Shown in pieces: positions 47,162-58,968 of a DNA stretch of 64,000 bases. The position numbers were made by a program, and so were the translations under genes. Source of the stretch: Cylicocyclus nassatus (Eukaryota > Nematoda > Chromadorea > Rhabditida > Strongylidae); contig CATQJL010000112.1 in assembly GCA_958299035.1 (NCBI GenBank), positions 2,898,123 to 2,962,122 on the forward strand, read 5' to 3'. Below the pieces are notes generated by a model. It was given only the letters and a program-made list of their open reading frames with translations. It was not told the origin of the DNA and searched no databases. Position 1 is the first letter of the stretch. The number at the start of each line of letters is the position of its first letter.

Positions 47162-50100
47162 ATGGTTGTAACCAAAGTAGCATACCCGACGGACTCAAAG
47201 ACAACTCCCACCAATGCAGAACCTCGAGTGAGTAGCCTTCCTAGGTGATAGCATTTATATGAATTTACTTAAATGCTGTTAATTTTTCGAACAGCATTTC
47301 GATTGTGAAGAATTTGATGAACTTTTGCAGGTTTCATTTTTTCTGCCAGATGATCCATCGTCTTCTCCCAGCTCTCCTAATAAAGACAATAACTCATCAG
47401 CGCCGAGTTCTCCTAATTCGCTGGCACCACCATCAGAGAGGTCAGATTTTTGTGAGATTGCTGTCAATTATACTTTTCTTTGAAAAGCCTTGCTGTACAC
47501 CACACTTAGAATCCTTTTTTAACGTTTTGCCTAGGATATTTTCTTTTACCATCTGGCAAAAATGTGAGCACTTATTCGAATGTAAACAATGCTGTTATTA
47601 GGTATCAGTCCCGTGGTTCGATATTTGATCAGACCAACTGGCTGAAAAAGCGCGCATCACAAATCATTTTGGAGGTCCCAGCAGCTCACTTGAGAAAAAT
47701 CAACGAAACAGAATCAATCAGTTCGATAAAGCGGGAGTCCAAACATTTTTCAGGTTAGCATAACAGAAAATTTCAGAGTATATTTTTTGGGTAGAAATGT
47801 AGTTTCTCAGCGTATCAAATCAAGTCTCTAAATTTAGACAATACAACTTTACATGGTCCGAAACGTATCTACTATGGAAAAAAGTGCTCGTTTGTCTTCT
47901 GGATAGTTATGATGTGTACGTCTATGATATTATTAGTTACCCAAGTAGTAACTCTTGGATCGATGTATGCTAGTCATCCTACCGTATCGCAGGTGGGCGC
48001 CGAGTCCTAAATTTCTTTTTGCAAAATTTCATTTGTGCATACCATTTCTATTTTGAACATGCAATCAATCCATGCTTTTTAGTTCTTGACTCTTACTGGG
48101 TAATTTGAACGAAGAGAAAGATGAATTTAGAGTCATATGGTTCTTTGTTTTTTTTAGCTGTATTCAGGTGTCCTTCCTTATCAAAGATGATGGGATTGAA
48201 TTTCCGATGATCACATTGTGTAATTTCAATCCCATAAAGAAATCCTACATCAAACGTAAGTTGCTCGAGCTTTTTCAGAAGCTAAATTTCAAAATATGTA
48301 GATATCAAAAGTCTGAAGTTTCTTGCGAGTAAAATTCCTTCACCGCCTATAATTTTTTTTTCGGAACCTTATGTGAAATATTTGAGAAAAAATTGAACCA
48401 AGAAGGGGCTTTGAAACAAATCGCAATCATGTTGCCTATTCGAATCTTTTTTCCAGATTTGAACAAAACGGGTGATTTTACTGACGATTTGCTCGACTAT
48501 CTCATGGAGTTCTTGATTGATCCAAACACACTCTATGGAACTGCTGATAGAGAAACTTTGCATGTAGGTGGGCAAATTATGGTTGGAGCTGGTCTTATTT
48601 CAATAACAATGGGATTTACGACGTCTGTTTACTTATCTCCGATTCTGCAAGAACCCTTCACCCTACACTTACGAGCATTTTTCATTTCAGGTCAAAAAGC
48701 CTTTGAGGTATATCAATCGGCTCATCCAAACTTTACCGTACGGGACTTCTTCATGAATGCTGGGTTGGGTTATTAGTTCCTTTTACTATAGCGGAATGAG
48801 GTGATTTGATAATCTATAAGTTACAGATTTTCATGTGAAGAAACAATGAAGCTCTGTTCGTTTGGTGGGCGACAGTTTGTTTGCTGCCAGCACATGAATG
48901 CAATATTAACAAATTTAGGAAAATGTTACACGTAAGTATCACCGCATTTGTTTGATCTCAGTTCTGACACTTTACTCTACTAGGGGGCATAAGATTTACC
49001 AGAAAAAGGAAACTTTTTTCAGATTGGATATGCAAGGTTCCGGAAAGGACTGGATGCAAAAGCAGTTGGAAGCCGGTGTTACCGCAGGGTGCGTCTTTCA
49101 GAAAAGTTATTCAACACTTTGATGATATGGTATTTCAAGCAATGACTACCATGTGGATTAAGGTTAAACTTTAGTAAAATGACGGCTAGACGTCATTTGA
49201 CTAAATCTGTGAATTGCGGTTTGGGACAAACTCACTTCAGGAGCTTTCTTTTACGCTGGTTTAAAAAACCTCCATCTATTTTGTCCCATAGGTACTGTAC
49301 TGCAGACGTCATTATGATGTAATCTGAAAAATATTGACTGATCCGTGACAGACCCCGGTTGCAAGATGCAGAAAACTCAAAATCTGCATGGTCCTTAATG
49401 AGTTAGCTTGCATTAGTAAGTTCTTATGGCTTTGCGTTTCTGATTTGGCTAGATTCTTGTGTAATTCTAAAATCTAATTGTAACATACACATAAGCTTTT
49501 TCACAATTGCTATAACATTCTCATTTTGTTATAGCTTTTAATGAAAGTATGTATAGTGTGGACCCCGGCCAGGTTCCCATAGGTACTTCGGCAGCGCGCA
49601 CGCAGCGCGCGCCCTTCTCAATGCCTCTTGCCTCACTCATGAGCAGTAGAGCATATTTATGCTCACAAAGGAGAAAAATGTAATGTGGAAACTTCTAGGT
49701 TCCCTACGAAAGAGAAGTATGCAAGAATGAAACGCAGGCAAGTTCCATGAATACCTCAAATTCAATGAATGGATGCATATTCCAAACTTGCACTGATGGA
49801 TAGGTTGTAATAGCTAAACGTAGAAAAATTAAAGAACAACGGCATTCTTAAAACATTCCTCTTTGTAGACAGAAACTAGAGTGGTCAAAGATTCCAAAAA
49901 AGTGGATATTTCAGTAAACAAATGCCTACTGGCTTCTCGGAAGGCTCAATTTTGACTTGAAACATGTCTACACCTTACACGTCAAACGGAAGGGGACTCT
50001 TATTATATACAAGAAGCTTTTGAAAAGATATCATCTCAGTATCCAATCAAATCTCAATTTTTCAGAGAAAAAAGGGAAAACACAAGACTACCACACAAGA

Positions 50101-53100
50101 CTGAAGCTCTTAGAACTGTTAGAGCACGTATAATCTCGTCACCGGTCATCGCGAATTGTTTATACCTAAAATAGAGGGAATATAGTACACCAAAAACAAA
50201 AAAAAGAGAAGGAAAGGAGGATTTCCATCAGAAGCTAAGACACGAGACGCACTGAAGGCGTGCGTTGCGGGTGCGTCGCGCAGGTACCTATAGGAAGCTG
50301 GCCGGGGTCCACACTATATCCTTTGCTTTAATTCGCTTGGCGGCTGGAAGGCGGGGCTTCGTGACCTAATTGGGGCTAGGTGATGATCAGAGAGCACGCG
50401 CGCGAGAGACAAGCAGACTGCGTCGCGGGCGCGAGCGGCTTTGATTAGGTCACAAAGTCCCGCTTTCCAGCCGCCAAGTCAGTTGAATCAAAGGTTTTAA
50501 GACCTTTGCAAGGTTTCTTGCTGTCATTCAGTGATAAAGCTGAGAAAAAACTTTAAGGTTACAAATCGTTCTAGATGCACATCTGGAGGAGCAGTTTGAT
50601 GGGACAGGAGGTAAGTCCACTCTGTTTTTTTTTTTCATCTACTATCAACAAACCTTTGATGATCAACTGCTTTTGCTTATGTCAACTCCATGCCCAAATT
50701 AGCTTTGAATTTTTTAGATGACCCGGAACCAATATTCTCGGATGATTTCGAAAATGGTTTCCGCTACTTCGTGCACGCGCCCGAGACGATACCGTATCTC
50801 GTTTCTGAAGGAATCAGTGTTTCGCCGAGTACGAGAGTATACTCAGCAATCTCAACGAATACTGTAAGTGGTCGATTACGTAGCGTAACAACGAAACAAA
50901 AGTCTGAGTCATAGAAGGATACAGTATTCACATTAAAAAATATAGATGATGTTACAGTATATACTCCTGCCTGCTGAACGTTGGGGTAACTGCACATCAA
51001 AATGGCCGCGAGGATTTCATTCAAAGTTGCCCTATTCATCTGTAAATTGTGATTCCATATGCAAGGCAATGTTTTTCAAGCAGAAATGCGGTTGCAGCCC
51101 ATTTACATATGATATTGAACACTGTAAGTTAAATCATGTTTTCTTCTTGATTGTGAGAATTTATTGTCAATTGTTACAGCTTTCACGATGTGCACACCAT
51201 TTCAGACGGTCCGATGCATTGATGATCACATAAGGAAGACTGTGAAGGGTATGCGCAGATTAATCCATTGTAAATCTTTTAAGTTTCTCAGAAATGGTAG
51301 GTCGGACTAGCGAGTTACACTTTCATGTAAGTTTTTGGCGAAACTGGAGTAAGAATTTTATTTGCAGATGTTGATTACTACGATATTCCAAGATGCAAAG
51401 AATGTCAAATCGAATGCGATAGTATTGTTTACCATGCTTACAACTCCTACGGGCATGGATTCAGTAATGGTGCATTGACCTGGCTCAATAAGAAAAACAA
51501 ATCATGGAGCATACCACATATGAAGTAGGCATAACAGAACTTATGTCAAACATGAAACCTCCTGGGACGTTTCAAGCGTCGAAAATATAGAAACAAAAAA
51601 CATTGCCACCATCTGAATTTTTTTTCCACATTCGTGTGAATTATTGGTATGACCAGAGGTGCGATAGGTGGAGCCCTCCAAAAGTGAAATTGGTTCCAGC
51701 TACCTCTGGCGGCCAAAAGTGAAGGTAGTAGTGCCAGACACTCAAAGACGTCGACAGGGGGGGGGGAAGAAAGCACTGCTCGACTTTTTTTTTCGCAAAA
51801 AAATTTCTTCCTCAAAAGCTCCATTTACTTCTTTATAATCGTATTTTATTGAGTAAATTTTGCTATAACGTACTGCAAGAAAGTAGGTCGATCCAGGGAA
51901 TAAGCGCCGAGAACCAGAATTTTGAATAATAAAGTAACGAAAAATTATGCGAAATTTCCACTGCTGTAAATCTGGTGTTTGAAGATGTCAGCAAATGCGA
52001 CTTCATAGGTTTAAAGGGTAAATGTAGTTCTACTAGGATAGTAAAGGAATTAGATCGATTTGAGCAGTGGGCGCCGAGAACGAAATTCAAAAAATTAAGC
52101 GAATTTAGGTTACTTAGTGACAGCTGACGTTTAGACTTCTTCAAATCTGGAATGTGAAGGTGTGCAATGTTGCGATTTCATAGGTTTTGTAGAGTAAAAT
52201 TGCCTGATCGGAATATATCTGTACCGATCCACTGAAACAGTGCCGAGATCCAGGGTCTTGAAAAAGCAGGTAAAAAACCGCTTTTTGAAATCCAACAGCT
52301 CAGACTTCTCTAGAATTGCATGAATCATGTTGAGACTTCATAGAAGAAAGGGAAACTATTAACCTAATAAAAGAATTTCTTGAGATAGTGTCGTCTTAGG
52401 TTGGATTCTCCTCTTCACTTTCAGTGATCTATAACATGTGGGGGTTTTGCGCCTCTCACGGCATAGACTTTTACAAAGTCTCCGCTGGCGGCCTTCAGTC
52501 ATACATTAAAATGGGCGAGGTGGAGACTTTGGTATGAAAAGTCTCCACCCCGGGTTAGGGCCGCAAAAAACATCGAACCTCCCACATATTTTAAATCATC
52601 TGAAAGCTCTTGAAGAGTAGAATCCAACCTATGAAGCCTCAACATGATTCATGCGATTCTGAAGAAGTTATGAGCTGTCAAAGTTCAAAAAGCGGTTTTC
52701 TACCTGTTTTTTAAAAGCCTGAATGTCGGCTGTATCTCAGTGGATCGGTATGGCTAACATACAGTGCTGGCCAAAACTATAGATCCACTATAAAAAACTG
52801 CCGTAGTTCATCTGCTTCTCAACGAATTGATCTGAGATTTGGTACAGTTGTGTGTTCAACAGGCATTCATCAGTGACCGGAGCGGATTCCGCTTTCGTTA
52901 GATTATGCAGGAAAAAAATTAAAAATTTCGAAAAAAGCAGGCTCGAAGGCTGGCCAAAACTATAGATCCACCTAAAATTTCTGTCTGCTAACGTGACTCT
53001 TAGCTTCCAAAATCTTTTGTGCATAAACCTAGTCGAAAGTCAAAGCAGTGGGTTTAGTTTAGCTGCGTCATACCTTTATAAGAAACGCTTATCTGCTTTT

Positions 53101-56100
53101 TTTCCACTCAAAAACTGCTCTCATGCGTATTTTGTTCCCGAGAATGTGTTTTTGTAGAGAATTCCGCACTTTTTTGACTGGTTTGAAAGTGATAGGACTC
53201 CATCTATCTTGTAGATGCTTAGTAGCGTGAGCAGCAGAAAAAAATTCGGGTTTTCGTATCCAAAGCGCACCTGACACAGACATAACCGTAGGCCTGCGCT
53301 CGAATTTTTGCCTTCAAAATTGGTATCCGCTATTTTTATAAGCTCAAAATAATGTAGAAGCATTATTTAGCATTATTCACCTAAAAAGAAGTTTGTAAAC
53401 TATAGTTACGATTGCTTGCGAAGTCGCACTTTAATTCTTTTTCAAAGCATAAGTCTTGCGGTGTGTTCGGCAATCTCAAAGTACTTACCAACTGGTACCT
53501 TCTTTGAATTTTGCCACTTTTTAGCTGCTAACTATTGAATACACCCTGCAATATATGTTGCCTTGTGATTCACATGAGCATTATGGTCAGAAGCAGAAAT
53601 AACTTCAAGGCTTGTTGCAAATCACTATTTGCAGGATGAAGTCCTCAATTAGCCTGCATACTAGGATCTGCAGAAACCTGCAACCACTGCACACGGACTC
53701 TCATACATACCAACAATGCAACTACTCCAGTTCACGCTCATGACAACGTTGCAGAAAGAGCTTGAAGGCATAAATTTGAACGCAGGTCTGCGGTTAGGTC
53801 TATGTCAGGTGCGCTTTAGATACAAAACCCGAATTTTTTTCTGCTGCTCACGCTACTAAGCATCTACAAGATAGATGGAGCCCTATCACTTTCAAACCAG
53901 TCAAAAAAGTGCGGAATCCTCTACAAAAACACATTCTCGGGAACAAAATACGCATGAGAGCAGTTTTTGAGTGGAAAAAAGCAGATAAGCGTTTCTTATA
54001 AAGGTATGACGCAGCTAAACTAAACCCACTGCTTTGACTTTCGACTAGGTTTATGCACAAAAGATTTTGGAAGCTAAGAGTCACGTTAGCAGACAGAAAT
54101 TTTAGGTGGATCTATAGTTTTGGCCAGCCTTCGAGCCTGCTTTTTTCGAAATTTTTAATTTTTTTCCTGCATAATCTAACGAAAGCGGAATCCGCTCCGG
54201 TCACTGATGAATGCCTGTTGAACACACAACTGTACCAAATCTCAGATCAATTCGTTGAGAAGCAGATGAACTACGGCAGTTTTTTATAGTGGATCTATAG
54301 TTTTGGCCAGCACTGTATTAGGTTGTCCCGAAAGTTCTGTCCCTCCATCAAAAAATCATAACTTCTTTCGGTCACGACGGTTTGGCGCAATTCAAATTTT
54401 GCCTGAAAGCGTAAAGCATGTAGTTTCCAAAAGTTCCCTGGGAAGTTCCCGACATGCTCAGGTTGCAGAGATAAAAATGAAAGAACGAGATCATCCGAAA
54501 TTAGGAATTTTTAAGCAAGAATTCTAAAAATTCAGAAACTGTGCGATAAAATCCAGAAAAGCCATTATCTTAATTTTTCTTAAATTTGATCACTAACTGA
54601 GTCAAGTTTGTGCTGATCGAGCCCTTCTTTTAAAAGTTATGATTTTTTGAAAAATAATGCCGAAAAATCAATTTCCTAAGAATTCTTAAGAAATGGGTTT
54701 TTTAGCATTTTTTTTCAAAAATTCATAACTTTTGAAAGGAAACCTCGATCAGCACAAACTTGACTCAGTTAGTGATCAAATGTAAGAAAAATTAAGATAA
54801 TGGCTTTTCTGGATTTTATCGCGCAGCTTTTGAATTTTTGGAATTCTTGCTTAAAAATTCCTAATTTCGGATGATCTCGTTCTTTCATTTTTATCTCTGC
54901 AACCTGAGCATGTTGAGAAGCTCCCAGGGAGCCTTTGGAAACTACATGCTTTACGCTTTCAGACAGAATTTGAGTTGCGCCAAACCGTCGTGACCGAAAG
55001 AAGTTATGATTTTTTGAAAATGGAGGGACAGAATTTCGGGACAACCTAATATATTCTGATAAGGTAAACCTGCGACTTCATAGGTTTTATAGAGTAAGGT
55101 AACCTTACTCTATAAAACCTATGAAGTCGCATTATCACATACTTTCACATTCAAGAATCATAGGACTTTAATTGTCAGCTGTCACTAAGTAACCTAAAAT
55201 CGCTTAATTTTTTGAAATTCTCGTTCTCGGCGGCCACTGCTCAAATCGACCTAGTTCTTCAATTATCTGGTAGAACAGCACCTGCCCTTCAAAAAAACCC
55301 TATGAAGTCGCATTTGCTGACAGCTTCAACCACCAGATTTATAACAGTGGAAATTTCGCATGATTTTATGTTACTTTATCATTTGAAATTCTGGTTCTCG
55401 GCGGTTACTGCCTAGATCGACCTACTACATAGATATATGCCCTCAATACTTTCTTTTGCTTCCTTTTGCTTATTTTCCTTCTTTTATTCAGCAAAAAAAA
55501 ATTTTTCAAACCCAAAAGTGAAGGTGGTCGCCCTGTACCAGCTCAAAAGTGAAGGTAGGCGGAGACTCGGCTCCGACTCTATCGCAACTCTGGGTATGAC
55601 CATTTGAATTGATGGAGTGCTAGGAAACGCAAGCAAAAGATTTTTTGAGGAATCATAAAGTCAATCTATCTGTTTCAGATCAAATTTTTTGACAGTAAAT
55701 GTGTTCTTCCGCGATATGTCCTACATGGAATATGTACAAGTGCAAGGCACCACTCTTACCGAAACTCTTAGTAGGTCTATTTTCTCTTTGAGACCTTCGT
55801 GCTCAATAAATAGTTGCATAGCTTGTTATAGGTGATATCGGTGGAAATATGGGATTGTTCCTAGGAATGAGCGTAATTACTGTAGTCGAGATTTTGATGT
55901 ATTTTTCAAAGATTGGTTGGATTACATTTTCAAGCAAGCGCAGACTTTACATGTATCGGAAAAAGGAACACGAAAAGGTGATCTTTCCTATTCAAGGTGT
56001 TTTGTCCATGAGGCTGCACCCCAGTTTTCATATGCTGGCGCCGTTCCAGTCCCGCGCCAACGCCATTCTATCGCCGTGCCAGCGCCGTAAACTTATGGAT

Positions 56101-56796
56101 GCAGTGCACATTGTCCGATCGATCTCGCCGGCATAGTTGTGGCACGGCGCTAGAATGGTGCTGGCACGGAAACTTCGGAAGTAGCGCTGATAATTGTTTA
56201 TTATTTAGGAACATGAAAAACAACTGGAAGAAACTATGAGCGGTTTTAAACTGTTCCGCATTCGTAAGGAGGGAACAGATATGAGTCATACAAGAGCACG
56301 ATTACGAGCACTCACCAACAAAGTGTCATCCGCAGACGCGCCTGTGAGCTTACCGATTTTTCAACATTTCCTGAGAAAAAAGAAAAGGTTTAGGAGAAAA
56401 ACTCTATGTCATCGGAAAGAGAATGCGAAGCGTCGGATCGGAGATCACGGTTTATGAACGCTAATTCCGGAGTGAGTTTCTGAGCAAACTTTCTCTGTGG
56501 TAAAAGGGCAAATATCACGCTGCCTTAATAAGTTAATAGTACTTCCATATGATTTTTTCTTCTTTCAGTCCTTCTACAGTGACAACCCGAGAAGAAAAAA
56601 TAGCGTTGTAAGTTGCACCATTTTGTATGTTTCTATAATAAAAAATCAGGTTTAGGTGGAACTAAAAATCGATCTCCGCGATCTGAAAGAAATGAAAGAC
56701 GGCCATATGCAAATAGAAGCCGATTATAGGAGTAGACCGAGATCTTCCACAGCACCCCCTTCTTCGTTTGTAAGGGGAGTTGCAAAAGATGAGTGA
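47162..56796 (+). CDS. DEG/ENaC (amiloride-sensitive) sodium channel subunit
   Basis: Nineteen exons join in perfect phase (714 residues): 47162-47227, 47295-47440, 47602-47753, 47811-47992, 48168-48255, 48457-48567, 48691-48763, 48827-48931, 49023-49088, 50558-50610, 50718-50863, 50946-51123, 51180-51248, 51368-51524, 55679-55770, 55832-55977, 56209-56343, 56569-56607 and 56656-56796. Residues 133-137 (TTLHG) hold the gating His-Gly. Transmembrane 1 is about 148-168. The extracellular part has FPMITLCNFNP, FTVRDFFMNAGF, a Cys-rich block (GRQFVCCQH, CDSICKAMFF, CGCSPF) and GFRYFVHAPE. DIGGNMGLFLGMS (563-575) leads into transmembrane 2; GMS stands where GAS or GSS is usual in the filter. Both ends are cytosolic. 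The acceptor of exon 10 (TTTAAG) is unusual. A trans-splice-like CACTTTAG lies 17 nt before the start. Polyadenylation signal 57069-57074. The subfamily is uncertain. Confidence 0.93.
49552..50318. mobile_element. MITE in the channel gene, intron 9, with GC-rich ends
   Basis: Terminal inverted repeats start TATAGTGTGGACCCCGGCCA on both ends and continue, with a few changes, through ATAGGTAC to a GCGCGC-rich block. TA may be the target duplication. No coding sequence is seen. Confidence 0.8.
50320..50494. mobile_element. Second MITE, directly adjacent
   Basis: The ends are CCTTTG and CAAAGG. Inner arms TTGGCGGCTGGAAGGCGGGG and their inverse match with few changes and continue through GTGACCTAAT. 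It starts two bases after the neighbouring MITE. Confidence 0.75.
52762..54315. mobile_element. Tc1-type fold-back element nested in the hAT element
   Basis: The ends are CAGTGCTGGCCAAAACTATA on both sides, close to the published Tc1 terminus CAGTGCTGGCCAAAA. TA flanks both ends (52760-52761 and 54316-54317). Arms of about 540 bp (52762-53305 and 53775-54315) are near-perfect inverted copies, so the same 78-residue frame appears on each strand. The unique centre of about 470 bp encodes nothing recognisable. Confidence 0.9.
54318..55049. mobile_element. Mariner-type fold-back element beside the Tc1-type one
   Basis: The ends read TTAGGTTGTCCCGAAAGTTC on the left and TTAGGTTGTCCCGAAATTC inverted on the right. 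TA flanks both (54316-54317 and 55050-55051). The arms pair over almost the whole 732 bp. The left TA is also the right TA of the Tc1-type element. No transposase is encoded. Confidence 0.9.
55072..55130. repeat. 59-nt perfect palindrome
   Basis: GCGACTTCATAGGTTTTATA at the left is mirrored at the right end with a single-base centre (GGT A ACC). It lies in the hAT-type element, and its half-word GCGACTTCATAGG recurs at 52000 and 52169. Confidence 0.9.
56011..56180. repeat. GC-rich dispersed repeat in intron 16 of the channel gene
   Basis: Partly inverted CGTGCC/GGCACG and GCGCTAGAATGG words are shared with 35597-35735. Confidence 0.5.
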
Positions 56797-57152
56797 AGAT
56801 GACCTTGTGAAATGGACATTATGTGATGCCTTCATTTTGTGAATATTTGCAACATTACTCGGTGTACGTGTGATCTTACAAAAAGCCACTTATTGTTTGA
56901 TTGACTACGTAATTTACAAAAAAAGTTATTATAATCTAGTAGTGCCTCATCTGAGCAATAACTTAGCAAATATTTTGAGCCCATTGATTTGTAATATAAA
57001 TACTCGTAAATTCTCGAATTATGTGGTAAAGTATTGCGTCTGCACATATCATTCTACTGTATATGATGAATAAACCTATCGGATCAAAACTTTTACAGGA
57101 AGTAATGTGTTTTCCGACTTACTACGTATTTCTCATCAATGCCCTCCCTCCA

Positions 57153-57307
57153 GTGGTCGTATTCATCAACGAAACCCGTGGGTTCCGGAACCCACTGAGT
57201 TAGTGCTTTTGAATTCTTCCCTGGAGTAGAATCGATATTCAAAATCATCAAAAGCACTAACCCAGTGGGTTCCGGAACCCACGGGTTTCGTTGACGAATA
57301 CGGCCAC
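57153..57307. repeat. Hairpin MITE with a palindrome in each arm
   Basis: GTGGTCGTATTCATCAACGA at the left pairs with the inverse at the right end over about 60 bp. Each arm contains GTGGGTTCCGGAACCCAC, itself a perfect palindrome. The minus-strand frame across it is an artefact. Confidence 0.85.
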
Positions 57308-58968
57308 AGAAGGAACTTGTCAGCTCTAGAGACACCTACTCTTGATTCTGGTAATTCTAGAGATTACTTTGGCAGTGCTTAGAAGCCGATACATCAGAAA
57401 AAAACGCTGATGATGAAGCTTTTGGGCTTTCGCATTCAGTACCAAGATTTTCACCAAATGGTCCGAATTATTTAGTAAGTCTCATCATTGATGTCCTTCC
57501 AACCTTTCTGAAACTGTTGCTAAATCTGTTCCTAATTCAAGAGATAGTGCCAATGTTATCAATGTCATGAGTGTAAGTAAAAGCAGTGGTCACAAAAGTA
57601 GAGATGAAGTGGAAAGTTAAAACTGCTCAAAGGCACCGTCCACCCTAAGAGGGTCTTAAGCTTTTAGCAGCATGTGCTAGTAGGGCCCCTATCAAGTCAA
57701 TGCTCAAGTCGCGGCGCGAAATGTGGCTTCGGAAGCGAGAAAATCTCTTCGGAATAGCGAAGATGCACGAGGACCTCCATCCATGCCCAGTCACCATGCT
57801 CCGTATTATATTTTTATTTCTCGCATCTCGAGGTATGCACTGCTTGAAATCAAAGAAAATGTATGGAAAATGCTCGACGCCCTTGCCGCCCACCCCTGAC
57901 TTTGGATAGCACAAGGGCATTTGGATTGAATTCCAGGTGTTTGTAGCTATACTATGTAAGATAGAAAAAGTAGTTGTTTCTGAGATCATTGATGAGTTCC
58001 AGCAGAAATTAGTTTGCGATTTGCAAATCGCAAGCGCATTTATTTAATATCTAGGCACAGCGAACTAACATGTACACGCAATGAACAAAAACTATTGGCC
58101 ACAAATATAGTGGACAATCCTTTCGACTGACGTGCAACTACACATGACAAACTGTAAATTGATGAAAAGGTTAGAAGTCAGTTGATGTATCAGGTTGTTA
58201 CACAAGTTTTCTTACACTCGACTGAAAAAACTCTCATAACTTTGCAAAGGATTTTTCTTTATCTCCCAACTGTGTGTACTGTTGCAGATTTTTGATATAT
58301 ACATGTCCCACATAAAAAGTCAAATTTTCGAATTTTTTGGAAATTTTTTCGAATTATTTCTGGCGAATTTCCAATTTTGGTTATGAAAAAGCTTAAACTT
58401 CCAGATTATCTGAGTATAACAATGCTCCTAGAAGTCCACAAAAAATCTAAAAAGGCGGAAAAGGAGAATAAGAAAAAATAAAAAATAAGGAAAAATGGAG
58501 GTTGGTAGTGCCCTTATAGAGCTGCCTTTATATTCTTGTAAGTCATTTCGTTACGGCATAAATGATGATGCCAGCGGATAGCCCTTACCCCCTTCCCCGT
58601 GTATGCCAAATATTAGACCTTGCCTTTCCAGAGTTTTCCAGAGGAAGACAAAGAAAGTGTAACAAAACTTATGTAACAACTTGATAGACTGACTTATGAC
58701 CCATCATTTTATGTAGCTTCCATGACTTCTTTTGTCGGCATTCCTATGTGTATGTGTAGACCTATATAATCATCACATCCAGGCGGATCCACTTTTCTTT
58801 TAGAGTCGTGATCTTCGTTTCTTACGTTCGTTTACCCCTTTCTCCAATTATGATACGGCAATTCATGCATTCATACAAACCCATACTTTGCGCCGTTACA
58901 TGTCCTTCAATGGGGCGTACAAAGGCTCGAGAAAATCCTTCCGGCCTGTTCCCACCTACCGCCTCTCG
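57308..58968. other. Intergenic between channel gene and the last gene
   Basis: A minus-strand frame of 114 residues (57645-57989, motif HGWRSSC) has the look of a repeat seen in many strongylid genomes and is not supported as a gene. AT-rich low-complexity sequence occupies 58320-58500. Confidence 0.4.

Larger units (their letters stand above)
51654..55592. mobile_element. hAT-type fold-back element, 3.9 kb, in intron 14
   Basis: The ends are CAGAGGTGCGATAG and, inverted, CAGAGTTGCGATAG. They are flanked by identical 8-mers GGTATGAC (51646-51653 and 55593-55600). CAGAG-type ends with 8-bp duplications are the hAT signature. No hAT transposase is visible. Inner arms pair over long distances: 51886-52130 with 55176-55426. 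A second pair, 52200-52340 with 52620-52755, lies on the left side. Two further elements sit inside. It interrupts the channel gene only in an intron. Confidence 0.88.

Noticed and set aside
52788..54289. Identical 78-residue frames on opposite strands
   Set aside because: They are the two arms of the Tc1-type inverted repeat and not a duplicated gene.
57645..57989. Minus-strand frame of 114 residues with HGWRSSC
   Set aside because: It has the look of a dispersed strongylid repeat; no gene context.
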